Part shown: one piece after another, positions 27,100 to 37,449 of the stretch | How positions within the stretch are numbered: the first letter of the stretch is position 1 | Layout: every line of letters starts with the position of its first letter | Virus record (IMG/VR): IMGVR_UViG_3300006108_000010 | Coordinates: 57,598-121,597 of that record | Strand: one strand, 5' to 3' | Length of the DNA stretch: 64,000 nt | Source: a virus | Notes under the pieces: model-generated | What the model was told of the DNA's origin: nothing | Databases searched by the model: none | The model's input: the letters and a program-made list of their open reading frames with translations, nothing else | Program-made: the position numbers and the translations under genes

Positions 27100-30000
27100 T
27101 TAGTATCTATATGTTTCGGTTGGTATATAATAAACGTCTTGTGAATCCCCAGTACCAAGTTGACCATAGTTATTCATACCACACATGTAGACTCTTCCTT
27201 CTTGAGTTATAATTTGTAGGAAAAGTTGATTTGCATAACCTACAAGTGATACTGATTGAGCATTTTGCTTTGGTAATTTAATTTGAGTAGGCGTTGATAA
27301 GTAATTTTCTTCAGAATCGCCACCTAAACCACCCCAACCGCTGTACCCGCAAGTGAATACTCTTCCGTCAGTTGTTGCCATAGCCCATGCACCATCAGCT
27401 ATTGCAATATCTTTTATTAAACCTGCCGACCATGACCAGTTTGGTACACTTGCAAAACCAGTTCTTGAGGTTTGATATACCGGAGAATGAACCGTTGTTG
27501 GTATGCTATGAGCACTGCCGTCAGTTGAGCCGATACCTAATTGACCCCAATCGTTTCTGCCCCAACTCCATAAGTTACCATATGAATCATATGCAAGGCA
27601 GAAAGCATAATCGCCTATTCTATTAAATGTCCAGAAATTAACTATATTACTGAGAGACGTAATTTTGGTTGCATAATTTCTATTTGTTGTATCAGCATGA
27701 CCACTAGTTCCTAATCCCAGTGCACCTATACCGTTATATCCAGTTGACCATAATGTACCATCGTTGCAAAGGAAATATGTTGCACCCGTTCCTGATACAC
27801 CACCTGTGCTACCATAAACTTTTTTAACGTTGCCAATTGGTGTTCCAACTCCACTTAAAACAGATCCAAATGTATAGAAATTAGTACCAGCACCTCTTCC
27901 GAGTTCTCCGTAGTTATTCCAACCACAGGATTGAACAGTTCCATCATTGAATAATACGAAAGAACTATTTGTATTACTTGAATCAGCAGTATTTAAAATC
28001 TGCTTTATTCCGCTAGTATTACTGAGAGTTATGTTTGTTGGCGTTGAATGTGCCGAACCATCAGCAGTTCCAATGCCTAATGAACCATAGCTGTTATTGC
28101 CCCATGTCCATAGTTTTCCATCTGCTGTAACTGCTAAACATGTTATATAAGAAGCTTGATCTACTGATTTATTTACTGAGAATTTAACAACTGCTCTTTG
28201 TTGATTGGTGCTTCCATCCGAACCACCAAAATAAATCTTATTCATTATGGTCTCATTTTCGGTTCCGCCGTTGCCTAAGTTTCCATAGTTGTTTATACCA
28301 CTCGCCCAAAGAACACCATTTGCATCCAATATGTATAATGATAATCCAGCTTGCCAGAATTCTACTGGTCTAGCAACTGGTGTTGCGGCATCAGTGGGAG
28401 TAATTGTAACTGGATTTACAATTGATAAATCGGCATAATATCCTGTTGGAATTGATCCATAATATGAACGACCTGATGAAAACAATCTTCCATCCCAGAA
28501 CATTACTGTAGATGCTTGTCCACCTCTTCCTTTTGAATTTGGTAAAGCAGAATAATCAGAAAATGCATAAGCTGTAGCACCTGCACCGTTTCCACCAGTA
28601 ATTGTTACATTAGGATGCTGAAGATAACCTTGACCTGCATTTGTTATGGTAATACCAATAACGTGACCGAAGGCATCTATATTTGCAACTGCTGTTGCTT
28701 GTATATTAACTTTACCATTCGTATTAGTGTCAGTTGGTGGGTCAATAGTTACAGTTGGCGCAACTGTATATCCTACACCTGTACTTCCTACAACTATATT
28801 TCTAACTTGACCATTAATAACTGCTCTACTTAAACTTGTTAAATCACCCAATACATTTAAACTCTTACCAATGATAATATTTTGTGTGTATAAATCACCA
28901 GTTGAACTCAAGTTATTAACATAGGTAAAGTTACTGGATAGTGCAGTAATATTAGAACCCAAAATAAACGTATTTGGTAAATTATTTGTATTGTTAGAAA
29001 CTCCGCCAGCAATAAAACTATAATTACCGGATGCAGTATTTTGCTGACCTCCTGTTATAACCGATCTATTTCCAGAAACGCAATTTAAACATCCTCCTGT
29101 TATATTAGAGTCATAACCTGTTATGCAGTTTTGTTCGCCACCTGAAATATTAGAAAATGAACCACTTGAACTTATGGAATTTAAACATCCGCCAGATATA
29201 TTAGATCCATATGCACCCGCACAATTTGAACCACCACCATTTACATTTGAAAAACTATTACTAGCCGTATTGCAACAACCACCACTTATATGTGTATAAT
29301 TTGCAGAAGCAGTATTGCGAACACCACCCGTTATTGATGAATTTGTGCCGCCTGATGAAATTGTATTATTTTTCCCACCAAAAATAGATGAGAAGTTTGC
29401 ACACGCACAATTTGAGCCGTAAACATATTGTAACGATGAAAGACTTGTACCCGTTGTAAAGAAACTGCCTGATGCTAAAACGCCAGTTAAGTTTGAACCG
29501 TTACCAATATAATTTCCATACACATAACCTTGTGAACTTAAATTATTTACATATGTAAAATGTGATCTTGTTGCTGTTATCGCAGTACCTAAAACATAGG
29601 TATTTGTCTGGTTATTAGTGTTGTTTGCTGATCCACCTGCAATAAATGAATAATTTCCAGATGCTGTATTGCAATTACCAGCAACAACTGTTGTTTGGCA
29701 TCCGCTAGCCGTGTTGCATTGACCAATAACAACACTTGAATGATTTCCACTTGCAACGTTGCAGAATCCACCCAATATATTTGAACAGGTTCCGCTTGAT
29801 GTATTATTATTACCACCTAAAATATTGGCATGATAACCAGAAGCTGTATTAAGATAACCACCTAAAATATTAGCATGTGTACAAATTGCACAAGAAGAAA
29901 ACCCAGCAACAACAGATGAAAATCCTACCGTTGCTTTGTTGCAATATCCAGCAGAAACGTTTGAGCAATCACCAGTTGCACAGTTACAATAACCACCGCC

Positions 30001-31293
30001 AACAATTGTATATTTTCCGGTTGCTTGATTGCAATAACCGTTGACAACAACACTATAGCAACCAGAAGATGTATTACATGCGCCACCTAACACACTTGAA
30101 TAATTTGCGGTTGATGAATTGTTGCATCCGCCTACAACAGCAGCATATTTTCCAGAACCGATTGAGTTATTATAACCTACAATTAAAGTACAACTTGCAC
30201 TTATTGCTCCGTTAACTGTGAAGTTTGTTGTGGGGAATGCAGTATTAACACCAACCCAACCATTTTGATTAACAGAAAGTGCCGTTAATGGCTGAATGTT
30301 ACCTTGAATATTTTGAATATAAAAAGTATCACTCTGTTTATCATAAATCATTTTAACTCCTGATTGAGGAGAAGTATTTGAAAGATTATATTCACCTATG
30401 AATATAGATGGATTTCTTCCATCGGGATGCATTTCAGATGTTAAATCTATAGAATTACAAGATAAAATCGGAACGAATACATTACCACTAGCACTTATCG
30501 ACCCCTGAACAGCAAGATGCCAATTTGGAGTGGTTGTTCCACCGATACCAACGTATCCTCCTGTTGCTAAACCGTCAACATAGAAAGCAGTTAATGGTTG
30601 ATTCGTGATTGGATTAGTAACCTGAGAAACTATTACTGGTTGAAATCCATCTTGGCGAGTAAAAAGCGTAGTTCTGGTTCCGTAGTTTATTAAATCTAAA
30701 CCGTTACTTGATAATTGTAATGTGGTGTGATCAACAATTGTTCCAGAAAGATTTAAATTTTTTGTTAACCATAAATTTCCGTCTATCCAAGCATCACCTT
30801 TAACTTGTAAAGGGTAATTAGGAGAGGTGTTATTGATACCAACATTACCGCCTTTAAAAATAGCAGCTGCGCCATTTAAAGGTGCTTGAATTTGTAAACC
30901 ACCACCTCCAGAAACCAGACCACTAATGGTTTGGCTTCCTTGTATTGTAGAATTTCCACTTAAACTGAGATTACCAGAAGCAGTAATATTATTTGCTATT
31001 ATATTATTAACAGTTAAGTTACCGTTTGTATATTGATTACCAGTTGCGCTAACATTACCTATAACAGTTAATTGCTGATTTGGGTTAGCAGTACCAATAC
31101 CAACATTTCCTCCAATAAATGCAGCTGCATAAGCACTTGTCGATGGAACAATTGCACTTAAACCACCTTGCAATACAAAATCACCATAAAATGGTGCTGT
31201 GAAACTAGCTATAGGATCATGAGATGAATCAGGATTAGTTGCGTGAGCATATGTATGGTGATTTTGTCTATGATATTTGGAATTGGGTCTCAT
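27100..31293 (-). CDS. Tail fibre with GGxxN repeats and C-terminal RCC1-type propeller (1397 aa)
   Basis: Residues about 50-370 contain GNVGIGTANPNQQLTVIGNV modules of the kind found in endosialidase-type fibres. Residues about 370-800 hold Cys-containing GGxxN repeats ending in the TFILGSNITALSSNFTYVNN linker. A GYTVAPTVTI/GYLQHPNVTITGGNGAGA beta segment follows (about 830-910). From about 930 to the end are RCC1 repeats: seven clear units with cores such as NNYGNLGNGG, NSYGSLGIGT, NNYGELGRG, NGIGALGLG, NDWGQLGIG, SGWGGLGG and NNYGQLGTG, probably a seven-bladed propeller. The propeller at the distal end suggests a receptor-binding tip. No strong promoter box is seen upstream. Confidence 0.87.
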   Translation of the reverse strand: MRPNSKYHRQNHHTYAHATNPDSSHDPIASFTAPFYGDFVLQGGLSAIVPSTSAYAAAFIGGNVGIGTANPNQQLTVIGNVSATGNQYTNGNLTVNNIIANNITASGNLSLSGNSTIQGSQTISGLVSGGGGLQIQAPLNGAAAIFKGGNVGINNTSPNYPLQVKGDAWIDGNLWLTKNLNLSGTIVDHTTLQLSSNGLDLINYGTRTTLFTRQDGFQPVIVSQVTNPITNQPLTAFYVDGLATGGYVGIGGTTTPNWHLAVQGSISASGNVFVPILSCNSIDLTSEMHPDGRNPSIFIGEYNLSNTSPQSGVKMIYDKQSDTFYIQNIQGNIQPLTALSVNQNGWVGVNTAFPTTNFTVNGAISASCTLIVGYNNSIGSGKYAAVVGGCNNSSTANYSSVLGGACNTSSGCYSVVVNGYCNQATGKYTIVGGGYCNCATGDCSNVSAGYCNKATVGFSSVVAGFSSCAICTHANILGGYLNTASGYHANILGGNNNTSSGTCSNILGGFCNVASGNHSSVVIGQCNTASGCQTTVVAGNCNTASGNYSFIAGGSANNTNNQTNTYVLGTAITATRSHFTYVNNLSSQGYVYGNYIGNGSNLTGVLASGSFFTTGTSLSSLQYVYGSNCACANFSSIFGGKNNTISSGGTNSSITGGVRNTASANYTHISGGCCNTASNSFSNVNGGGSNCAGAYGSNISGGCLNSISSSGSFSNISGGEQNCITGYDSNITGGCLNCVSGNRSVITGGQQNTASGNYSFIAGGVSNNTNNLPNTFILGSNITALSSNFTYVNNLSSTGDLYTQNIIIGKSLNVLGDLTSLSRAVINGQVRNIVVGSTGVGYTVAPTVTIDPPTDTNTNGKVNIQATAVANIDAFGHVIGITITNAGQGYLQHPNVTITGGNGAGATAYAFSDYSALPNSKGRGGQASTVMFWDGRLFSSGRSYYGSIPTGYYADLSIVNPVTITPTDAATPVARPVEFWQAGLSLYILDANGVLWASGINNYGNLGNGGTENETIMNKIYFGGSDGSTNQQRAVVKFSVNKSVDQASYITCLAVTADGKLWTWGNNSYGSLGIGTADGSAHSTPTNITLSNTSGIKQILNTADSSNTNSSFVLFNDGTVQSCGWNNYGELGRGAGTNFYTFGSVLSGVGTPIGNVKKVYGSTGGVSGTGATYFLCNDGTLWSTGYNGIGALGLGTSGHADTTNRNYATKITSLSNIVNFWTFNRIGDYAFCLAYDSYGNLWSWGRNDWGQLGIGSTDGSAHSIPTTVHSPVYQTSRTGFASVPNWSWSAGLIKDIAIADGAWAMATTDGRVFTCGYSGWGGLGGDSEENYLSTPTQIKLPKQNAQSVSLVGYANQLFLQIITQEGRVYMCGMNNYGQLGTGDSQDVYYIPTETYRY

Positions 31294-31312
31294 TGCTTAT
31301 TAATAATTATCC

Positions 31313-34300
31313 TTAAATTGCTGTAATAGGAGGGTAAAAAACATTAGAACAACAATCAGATGTTGCATCACCCCACGTATTAGTTAATTGTTGAGTTGAA
31401 GAGAAGGAATATGAACTTGGAAAGTTGCTTTGAAGCTCTGCATATGTTATTGGATTAACATTACATATACGAATAACAGGTAGCGTTAAATTGTAGCAAG
31501 ACATAGCTTGCCAAGACCAACAGAATGGATTACTGCAACCTGTATTAACACCTGATAAGTTTCTGCTATCAGTAACCGATAGATATCCAGCCAAATATGT
31601 CAGTGCATCATATATTTTAGATATTTCTTTATTGAATACTTGTGGAATATTAAATTCATTTACTCCAACCTGAACATTTTCATTTTCAATATCAGCTGAA
31701 AATACTGGTCTGCTTGAAACTAAAATAGGAGTTTTAGCAAGATATGTAACCTGTCCATAAGGAGTTGATTCAATTGCAGTAATAAATTTAGAATCCATTG
31801 TATTTCTAAACGTTTTAATATTTTGAACCAATCTTGTAAATGCTCTATTATAAACATTGTCAGCGGTAAATTCATCTCTTGAAATTAAAATCTGATCTTC
31901 AGTCCAATATTGGAAAGGTAACCCTTCACCAACTTTATATAAAGTTACTAAATCCTGAACTTTTAAAATACTATTATTTGTTGAGAATAATAATGTTTCA
32001 TTTGATGAATTTTTTGCAGATGTAAAATTATTTAATAACGTAACGTTTGGAATTTTGTCCACATACCCAATGAATAATCCTGTTAAAGTAAATTTAATTA
32101 TCTCATTACTATAAACTATATACATGAAATTTCCATTAGGATCAAATACTAATTTGATTGGTATTCTTGTTTCCGATTGATTTGTTATTGGATCAAGAAT
32201 CTGAAATTCTGTAATTAATCCACCAGTTTCTTCAAATACATAAATCTTATTACTCTTAGTTAAGATATATGGGAATAATGTTGTAGGATGAATTGAAAAA
32301 CATTCTGGATTGTTATTGTATATAGGTGTTGTTATTGTACCTATACTTTGATCGAAATCATCAACATGATACGTGTAAACCCAATTTAAATCTTTAGTAT
32401 ATTGTTTTACACAATGATTATTGTAATCTAAAACATATACATTATTATTTAAATATTTTATTTCTGTAGGTGAATTGAATTTATTAGGATCAGATAATCC
32501 ACCATAATTGCCAACTGCCAATTGAATATTAATTTCATTTATATAATCAAAACTTAAATTTAATTTGTAAATTTTATTATAGTACTGATCTAAAATATAT
32601 AAATTCTGATTTATTTGATCATAATCCATTGAAATAGGATTTTTAAACAATTGATAAACTTGATTTATATTATCAAATAATATTTCAGTACTATATGCAC
32701 CATTTGTAAACGTTCTTAAATTAATACCATCTAAAACAAAAGTGTAGTTATCAGTATGGATAAAATCTACGATATTTGTAAAGGATTTTGAAAATGCATT
32801 CGATGCTGAAGTTGCATACTGTGGATTTATATAATCACCTGCACCCGCTAAAAAGTCTTGAGTGTGCCATTGAATACCTCTACCTATGTAATTTTTACTC
32901 GTGCCAAACCATCCATAAAATAAAGTAGGAGAATCAGTATTAATAGTTTGTGTGTTATGTATTAAATACTGTAAATTATCGTATAAACGACTCATTGTAG
33001 TATTGAATATGTCTGCATCAGCATATTCATTTGGTTGTATACTACATTGCTCAAAAGTCCAAGGAAGTGTTAAAACCTGCTCGGATAATAATCTAATTTG
33101 CGATTGATCATAGGTGGGCCATACATCATAAACTTTAATATCATGTGTATTTGGTAATTGGAAGCTTAATGATGTTCCATTATTATAATTTACTTGATAG
33201 GATATGTTGTATGTACCATTTGATTGATAAGAATGATATGTAGTATCATTAACCAAATGATAAGCTGATAATCCATCACCAAAATATATATTATAAGATA
33301 CAATTGATATATTAGCTTCTGGTGTATTTTGTAAATAAGGAGTTTTAAATTGGATAAAAATATTTTCACCTGTTAATGCATAGTAAGATGAAATATAAAT
33401 TTCTGGTTTTACCGCTGTTGTATAAGCAACTATCGTCTCAGATGCAGTTGATGTGTTTTGTACAATAATATCCCAAGAATCATTTATGAGATTGGAACCC
33501 GCAACTGAATTATAAGTTGTTGGCGGAATATAAGCTGAAACTTTTGCCGTGGCATTTAAATATAATAAACTTTGTTCATTTGCTTCAACTGTTAATGGTT
33601 TAGATTTATCACCAACATTTAAAATAAAAAGATCATATAATCCATTTACCATTGGCACATTAACATAACTGACCCAACCACCTGATAATGATGATAATGA
33701 ATATGTTACGTATGAATTAGCATTTTGATAAGCTCTTATAGGCGTATTTGCTGTATTTAAAGGTGTTAAAGTTTGTAAAACACCAACAAATACATTATTA
33801 TCGAGATCAATTGATGTTACTGGGGTAAACTGCAATCCTAATTGTGTTACTGAATTATAATCGAATACAACAGCTGTATTAACAGTTGAAAACTGTAATT
33901 GTATTGTGTCGTATGGTATTATTTTAGGTGATTGGTTGAAAGCAGACAACCCATTGCTTGAATATGTTAAATTGCTATCAGAAAATATCGTATTACTTGC
34001 AATTGGATAAGTTCCTGCATAAATTCCGGTCATAGAATTAACCGAAGTTAAACCAATATAACTTAAAGAATTTATTGACGATTTAGGAAAAAAGCCATTA
34101 AATGATGTTAGATAAACTGTCATTCCTTTTGTCGAGGATAAGTCATTTACATATGGCAAATTGATTAATTGATTGTTTGCTGTAAGCGGTGGTAAAGATA
34201 CTAATGGTGTATTTTTTTGTCTATTTGCCACATACCCATATTGATTTATTCCAATATTATTTGCTGATACATAAAATTTCTGCGAACCTGAACTATTATG

Positions 34301-37300
34301 AGCATATGCAGTTGGTGCTTGCGAAATAGTAAAATTACTATTATCAATAACAGTAAGATAACCACTGTTACCTTGCTGCCAAGTATATGGTGGATATATT
34401 ATAAAGTTTGCTGGTGTGTAGAATTGAGAACTTGGTATGGTGTATATGGTTTGAGTGGCAACCAAGTTATGAGGAACATACCACCCTACTATTGTTGCAC
34501 TGAGTGCACACAGTGATACATAAGTTGCTGATATATTTGGAGAATATAATAAATGATTTATTGATGATATACTCTTATAATTTGAGGAACTTAATGTATA
34601 ATTTAAACCTAAATTATTTGTTATATTCCATGCATATACAGATGCATTTAAAGTTGGAACTATATCTCCGACATAAAATGAAAAACTATTATAATCAGTG
34701 TTTGGTCTGGTTAAAACTTTATTTGAAGATACATTTGCAATAAATGGAGAATTTGGACAATTATAAGCAGTTCTAAAATATGTATTAAATATACTTTGAT
34801 CGGGATAATCATCTAAAACTACCGTTTTGCTACCCGATGCAATTGGATTCGATGCATGCGCATTAACAATTATATTATGTTTATTATAAGAATTTAAAGA
34901 TGAACTTAAAGAAACATTTAAAGTTATACTGTTTATATAATCAGAAATATCATTTTTTGCATAATTATAAACCGAACCGTTTAAAGGTCCGTTGTTATAA
35001 TATGCAGTAATTGGTATATTAGTTGTTTTATTATCATAACTCCATGTCCAATACATTGGAACTCCGGTTGGAAAATTGTAGTCATGATTGTTAATGGGTG
35101 CTTTTGCTGTTAAAATAAAGGAAATAGTTTTTCCAATAATTTGACTATTTTGTACACCTATATCAATAATGCCTTCATAAAGATAATTAAATAATCTTGG
35201 ATTTGTATTAACTATTGCTACTTCTTTATACTTCTGCGAAGATAAACTAACAGTCACCGTATTAGGACCATATCCCGAAACGGAAATTGTCCAAGAATTA
35301 GGGTTAAATGGTATCGGTTGATTTAAAGGAAATGATGATAAAAAGTTTCCATTACTATCAACTGACTGCAAGGTTATAATAGAATTTGGATCTATATTGT
35401 TAGAGCTAACATTCCAGCTTATTAGAGAAGGACCACCTAAAGCAGAATTAGTGTCACTAATTGTTAAAAGATTTCTTGATGGATATTGTGGATAAGAAGT
35501 TAGATAAGAAGAATCAATTACTATATTATCAGCTTGTTCGTTTAATATTTGCAAGGTTATTGGATAACCTTGCATTCCTTTATAAACATTGTTATAACCA
35601 GATGCAAAATGTACGAGAGTTGCATTACTAGATTGTGTTACATGATAAAATTGAGAACTACTTAAAGATGTTCTAAACGTGGCATTAAACGGACCGTATG
35701 CTGATAGTGGATAAACTAATAAAAATTGTGATGCTTGTTGCACCGGAACATAAGGCGAATTCACTAAATCATATAATTGATCGAGGTTGGGTCCGTAATA
35801 ACAAAATAGTTCTGTTAAATAAATAGGTTGATTTGGAGAGAAATCAGCTAATTGCAATGATATAAAATCATTTGGTGCATAGGTTGGTAAATTCGCTTGT
35901 AATAAATTAAAATCACTGGTTAAATAAGATGAAAGATAGATATATTCTGTCTGATTAATTGGATTAATCGCACTCGTTATAACTCTATTAGTAACACCAG
36001 TTGAAAGATTAAATCTTAAACTGTATGTATCACTTGGTGATTGGAAAGTGTTATTAACAAAAGATGTTTTGAATGAATAATAATGCGGTGGATATGGAAT
36101 AGTCCAAACCATCGTATCAAACGGAGTAGTTCCATCACTTATCGGTGTATTTAAAGGAATAATACCAGAATTACTTGTTATAGTAGTTGTTGCCTGTACA
36201 CTTGAATTTGGTAATAATAAACTATTAAAATAATAAGGTGATTCGGCAATATATTTTACTTTAAAGTTTTGATTTGCTGAAGTATAATCTGGTTTACAAT
36301 ATGGTATTCTTTGCCCATACTGATCAAGATAAGTTAAATTTTTATAAGCGAGTGCAGTAGGTGGTAAACATGACAAAGTTACATACAAAATACAATTGCT
36401 AACATCTGATAATGCTATGTTTGGATTTAATGTACTTTGCGTTAATTGTAAAGTTTGATAATTTATAGAATTTAAATTAAAGTTATTAATAAAAGATGAT
36501 CTAAAATCAAACCAAGTATCTTGGTGCTCTTCTGCAAAAAGTTGTCCAAGTGGTATACCGTTTAAATATAATGCTGATTTTGCAGGATTATTTGAATAAT
36601 AATTTGCCCAATAATCACTATAAGTTGATATATTATATTTTATATTAATTGATTCGGGGCAAATATATGTATTATTGTCTTCTAATTGGGTTGTAAATGT
36701 TATCGGATTATAATTAGGTGTATACGTAAAAAGGGTATTTATTACGTATTTTGTAGCCGATAAACTGTAAACTAAATTAATTGGGATGGAATTTCCTCTT
36801 ATTGTACTAAAGCTTGGTTGAGTTGTTTTATAATTTACATGTTTTAAATATGAATCGTGCTCAACCGCATTACCAGACAAAAATATGACATTTGGTGATA
36901 ATAAAACTGTCGATGTCATTAAATTATACGTTCCATTATTGTTAGCCGAAAGAGCAATCGGTTTTAAAAACAATCTTTGTGGATACATTAAATAGCCAGT
37001 ATCAGAAAGATAGTTAATCGAATTATTCTCAGGTACAGTTTTGTCTCCTAAATCTTGAGTATTGATAGATAAAATAAAATTATTAAGAAGTGGTGCTAAA
37101 TTTTTATTTCTTAATGATGATGGTTCCCAAGTAAAGGTGCTATTGTTTGTTTTTGAAATTAAACGATACGTATCAGAAGCTGAATCACGAAATGATTGTG
37201 AATTTCCATAGTTATAATCGACCTGTCCATATACATCAATTATATTGTTTATATCATTTATAGGATTATCAACAAATCTAAAAAGATTTAAGTACTTCAT

Positions 37301-37414
37301 AGCACTTAAAGCTAAAACATTATTGTTATAATAAGTTGGTGTTATAACGTAACTTTCCATGGGCCACGACCCATTGGCTGATACACTAAAATGTACTGAA
37401 GATACGCTATACAT
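31313..37414 (-). CDS. Giant baseplate-region protein with PKD-like and NHL-propeller domains (2033 aa)
   Basis: The largest gene in the window. The first ~1300 residues are a chain of beta-rich segments without clear family. At about 1340-1420 a PKD-like domain is visible (YFGDGLSAYHLVNDTTYHSY, then SNGTYNISYQVNY). At about 1540-1790 there is an NHL-type propeller (PISMDYDQINQNLYILDQYY, SPTEIKYLNNNVYVLDYNNH). The C-terminal part is Cys-rich (CSNPFCWSW, DATSDCCSN). Its position two genes after gp6 corresponds to T4 gene 8, but sequence similarity to gp8 is not visible. Membership of the baseplate or its peripheral fibres is inferred. Confidence 0.8.
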   Translation of the reverse strand: MYSVSSVHFSVSANGSWPMESYVITPTYYNNNVLALSAMKYLNLFRFVDNPINDINNIIDVYGQVDYNYGNSQSFRDSASDTYRLISKTNNSTFTWEPSSLRNKNLAPLLNNFILSINTQDLGDKTVPENNSINYLSDTGYLMYPQRLFLKPIALSANNNGTYNLMTSTVLLSPNVIFLSGNAVEHDSYLKHVNYKTTQPSFSTIRGNSIPINLVYSLSATKYVINTLFTYTPNYNPITFTTQLEDNNTYICPESINIKYNISTYSDYWANYYSNNPAKSALYLNGIPLGQLFAEEHQDTWFDFRSSFINNFNLNSINYQTLQLTQSTLNPNIALSDVSNCILYVTLSCLPPTALAYKNLTYLDQYGQRIPYCKPDYTSANQNFKVKYIAESPYYFNSLLLPNSSVQATTTITSNSGIIPLNTPISDGTTPFDTMVWTIPYPPHYYSFKTSFVNNTFQSPSDTYSLRFNLSTGVTNRVITSAINPINQTEYIYLSSYLTSDFNLLQANLPTYAPNDFISLQLADFSPNQPIYLTELFCYYGPNLDQLYDLVNSPYVPVQQASQFLLVYPLSAYGPFNATFRTSLSSSQFYHVTQSSNATLVHFASGYNNVYKGMQGYPITLQILNEQADNIVIDSSYLTSYPQYPSRNLLTISDTNSALGGPSLISWNVSSNNIDPNSIITLQSVDSNGNFLSSFPLNQPIPFNPNSWTISVSGYGPNTVTVSLSSQKYKEVAIVNTNPRLFNYLYEGIIDIGVQNSQIIGKTISFILTAKAPINNHDYNFPTGVPMYWTWSYDNKTTNIPITAYYNNGPLNGSVYNYAKNDISDYINSITLNVSLSSSLNSYNKHNIIVNAHASNPIASGSKTVVLDDYPDQSIFNTYFRTAYNCPNSPFIANVSSNKVLTRPNTDYNSFSFYVGDIVPTLNASVYAWNITNNLGLNYTLSSSNYKSISSINHLLYSPNISATYVSLCALSATIVGWYVPHNLVATQTIYTIPSSQFYTPANFIIYPPYTWQQGNSGYLTVIDNSNFTISQAPTAYAHNSSGSQKFYVSANNIGINQYGYVANRQKNTPLVSLPPLTANNQLINLPYVNDLSSTKGMTVYLTSFNGFFPKSSINSLSYIGLTSVNSMTGIYAGTYPIASNTIFSDSNLTYSSNGLSAFNQSPKIIPYDTIQLQFSTVNTAVVFDYNSVTQLGLQFTPVTSIDLDNNVFVGVLQTLTPLNTANTPIRAYQNANSYVTYSLSSLSGGWVSYVNVPMVNGLYDLFILNVGDKSKPLTVEANEQSLLYLNATAKVSAYIPPTTYNSVAGSNLINDSWDIIVQNTSTASETIVAYTTAVKPEIYISSYYALTGENIFIQFKTPYLQNTPEANISIVSYNIYFGDGLSAYHLVNDTTYHSYQSNGTYNISYQVNYNNGTSLSFQLPNTHDIKVYDVWPTYDQSQIRLLSEQVLTLPWTFEQCSIQPNEYADADIFNTTMSRLYDNLQYLIHNTQTINTDSPTLFYGWFGTSKNYIGRGIQWHTQDFLAGAGDYINPQYATSASNAFSKSFTNIVDFIHTDNYTFVLDGINLRTFTNGAYSTEILFDNINQVYQLFKNPISMDYDQINQNLYILDQYYNKIYKLNLSFDYINEINIQLAVGNYGGLSDPNKFNSPTEIKYLNNNVYVLDYNNHCVKQYTKDLNWVYTYHVDDFDQSIGTITTPIYNNNPECFSIHPTTLFPYILTKSNKIYVFEETGGLITEFQILDPITNQSETRIPIKLVFDPNGNFMYIVYSNEIIKFTLTGLFIGYVDKIPNVTLLNNFTSAKNSSNETLLFSTNNSILKVQDLVTLYKVGEGLPFQYWTEDQILISRDEFTADNVYNRAFTRLVQNIKTFRNTMDSKFITAIESTPYGQVTYLAKTPILVSSRPVFSADIENENVQVGVNEFNIPQVFNKEISKIYDALTYLAGYLSVTDSRNLSGVNTGCSNPFCWSWQAMSCYNLTLPVIRICNVNPITYAELQSNFPSSYSFSSTQQLTNTWGDATSDCCSNVFYPPITAI

Positions 37415-37417
37415 GTT

Positions 37418-37427
37418 AATATTTATT
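37418..37427 (-). promoter_or_regulatory. Late-type box, AATAAATA/TAAATATT overlapping registers
   Basis: AATAAATATT on the minus strand can be read as AATAAATA (5 bases from ATG 37414) or TAAATATT (3 bases). It lies in the 35-base gap between two giant genes. Confidence 0.5.
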
Positions 37428-37449
37428 ATTAAAGGTCAAAAATTCTCCT

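Noticed and set aside
27100-31293. Intramolecular chaperone of endosialidase type at a fibre C-terminus
   Set aside because: GIGT-type modules are present, but none of the fibres in the window ends with the helical auto-cleaving chaperone domain. The C-termini are propeller, C1q-like or small beta tips.
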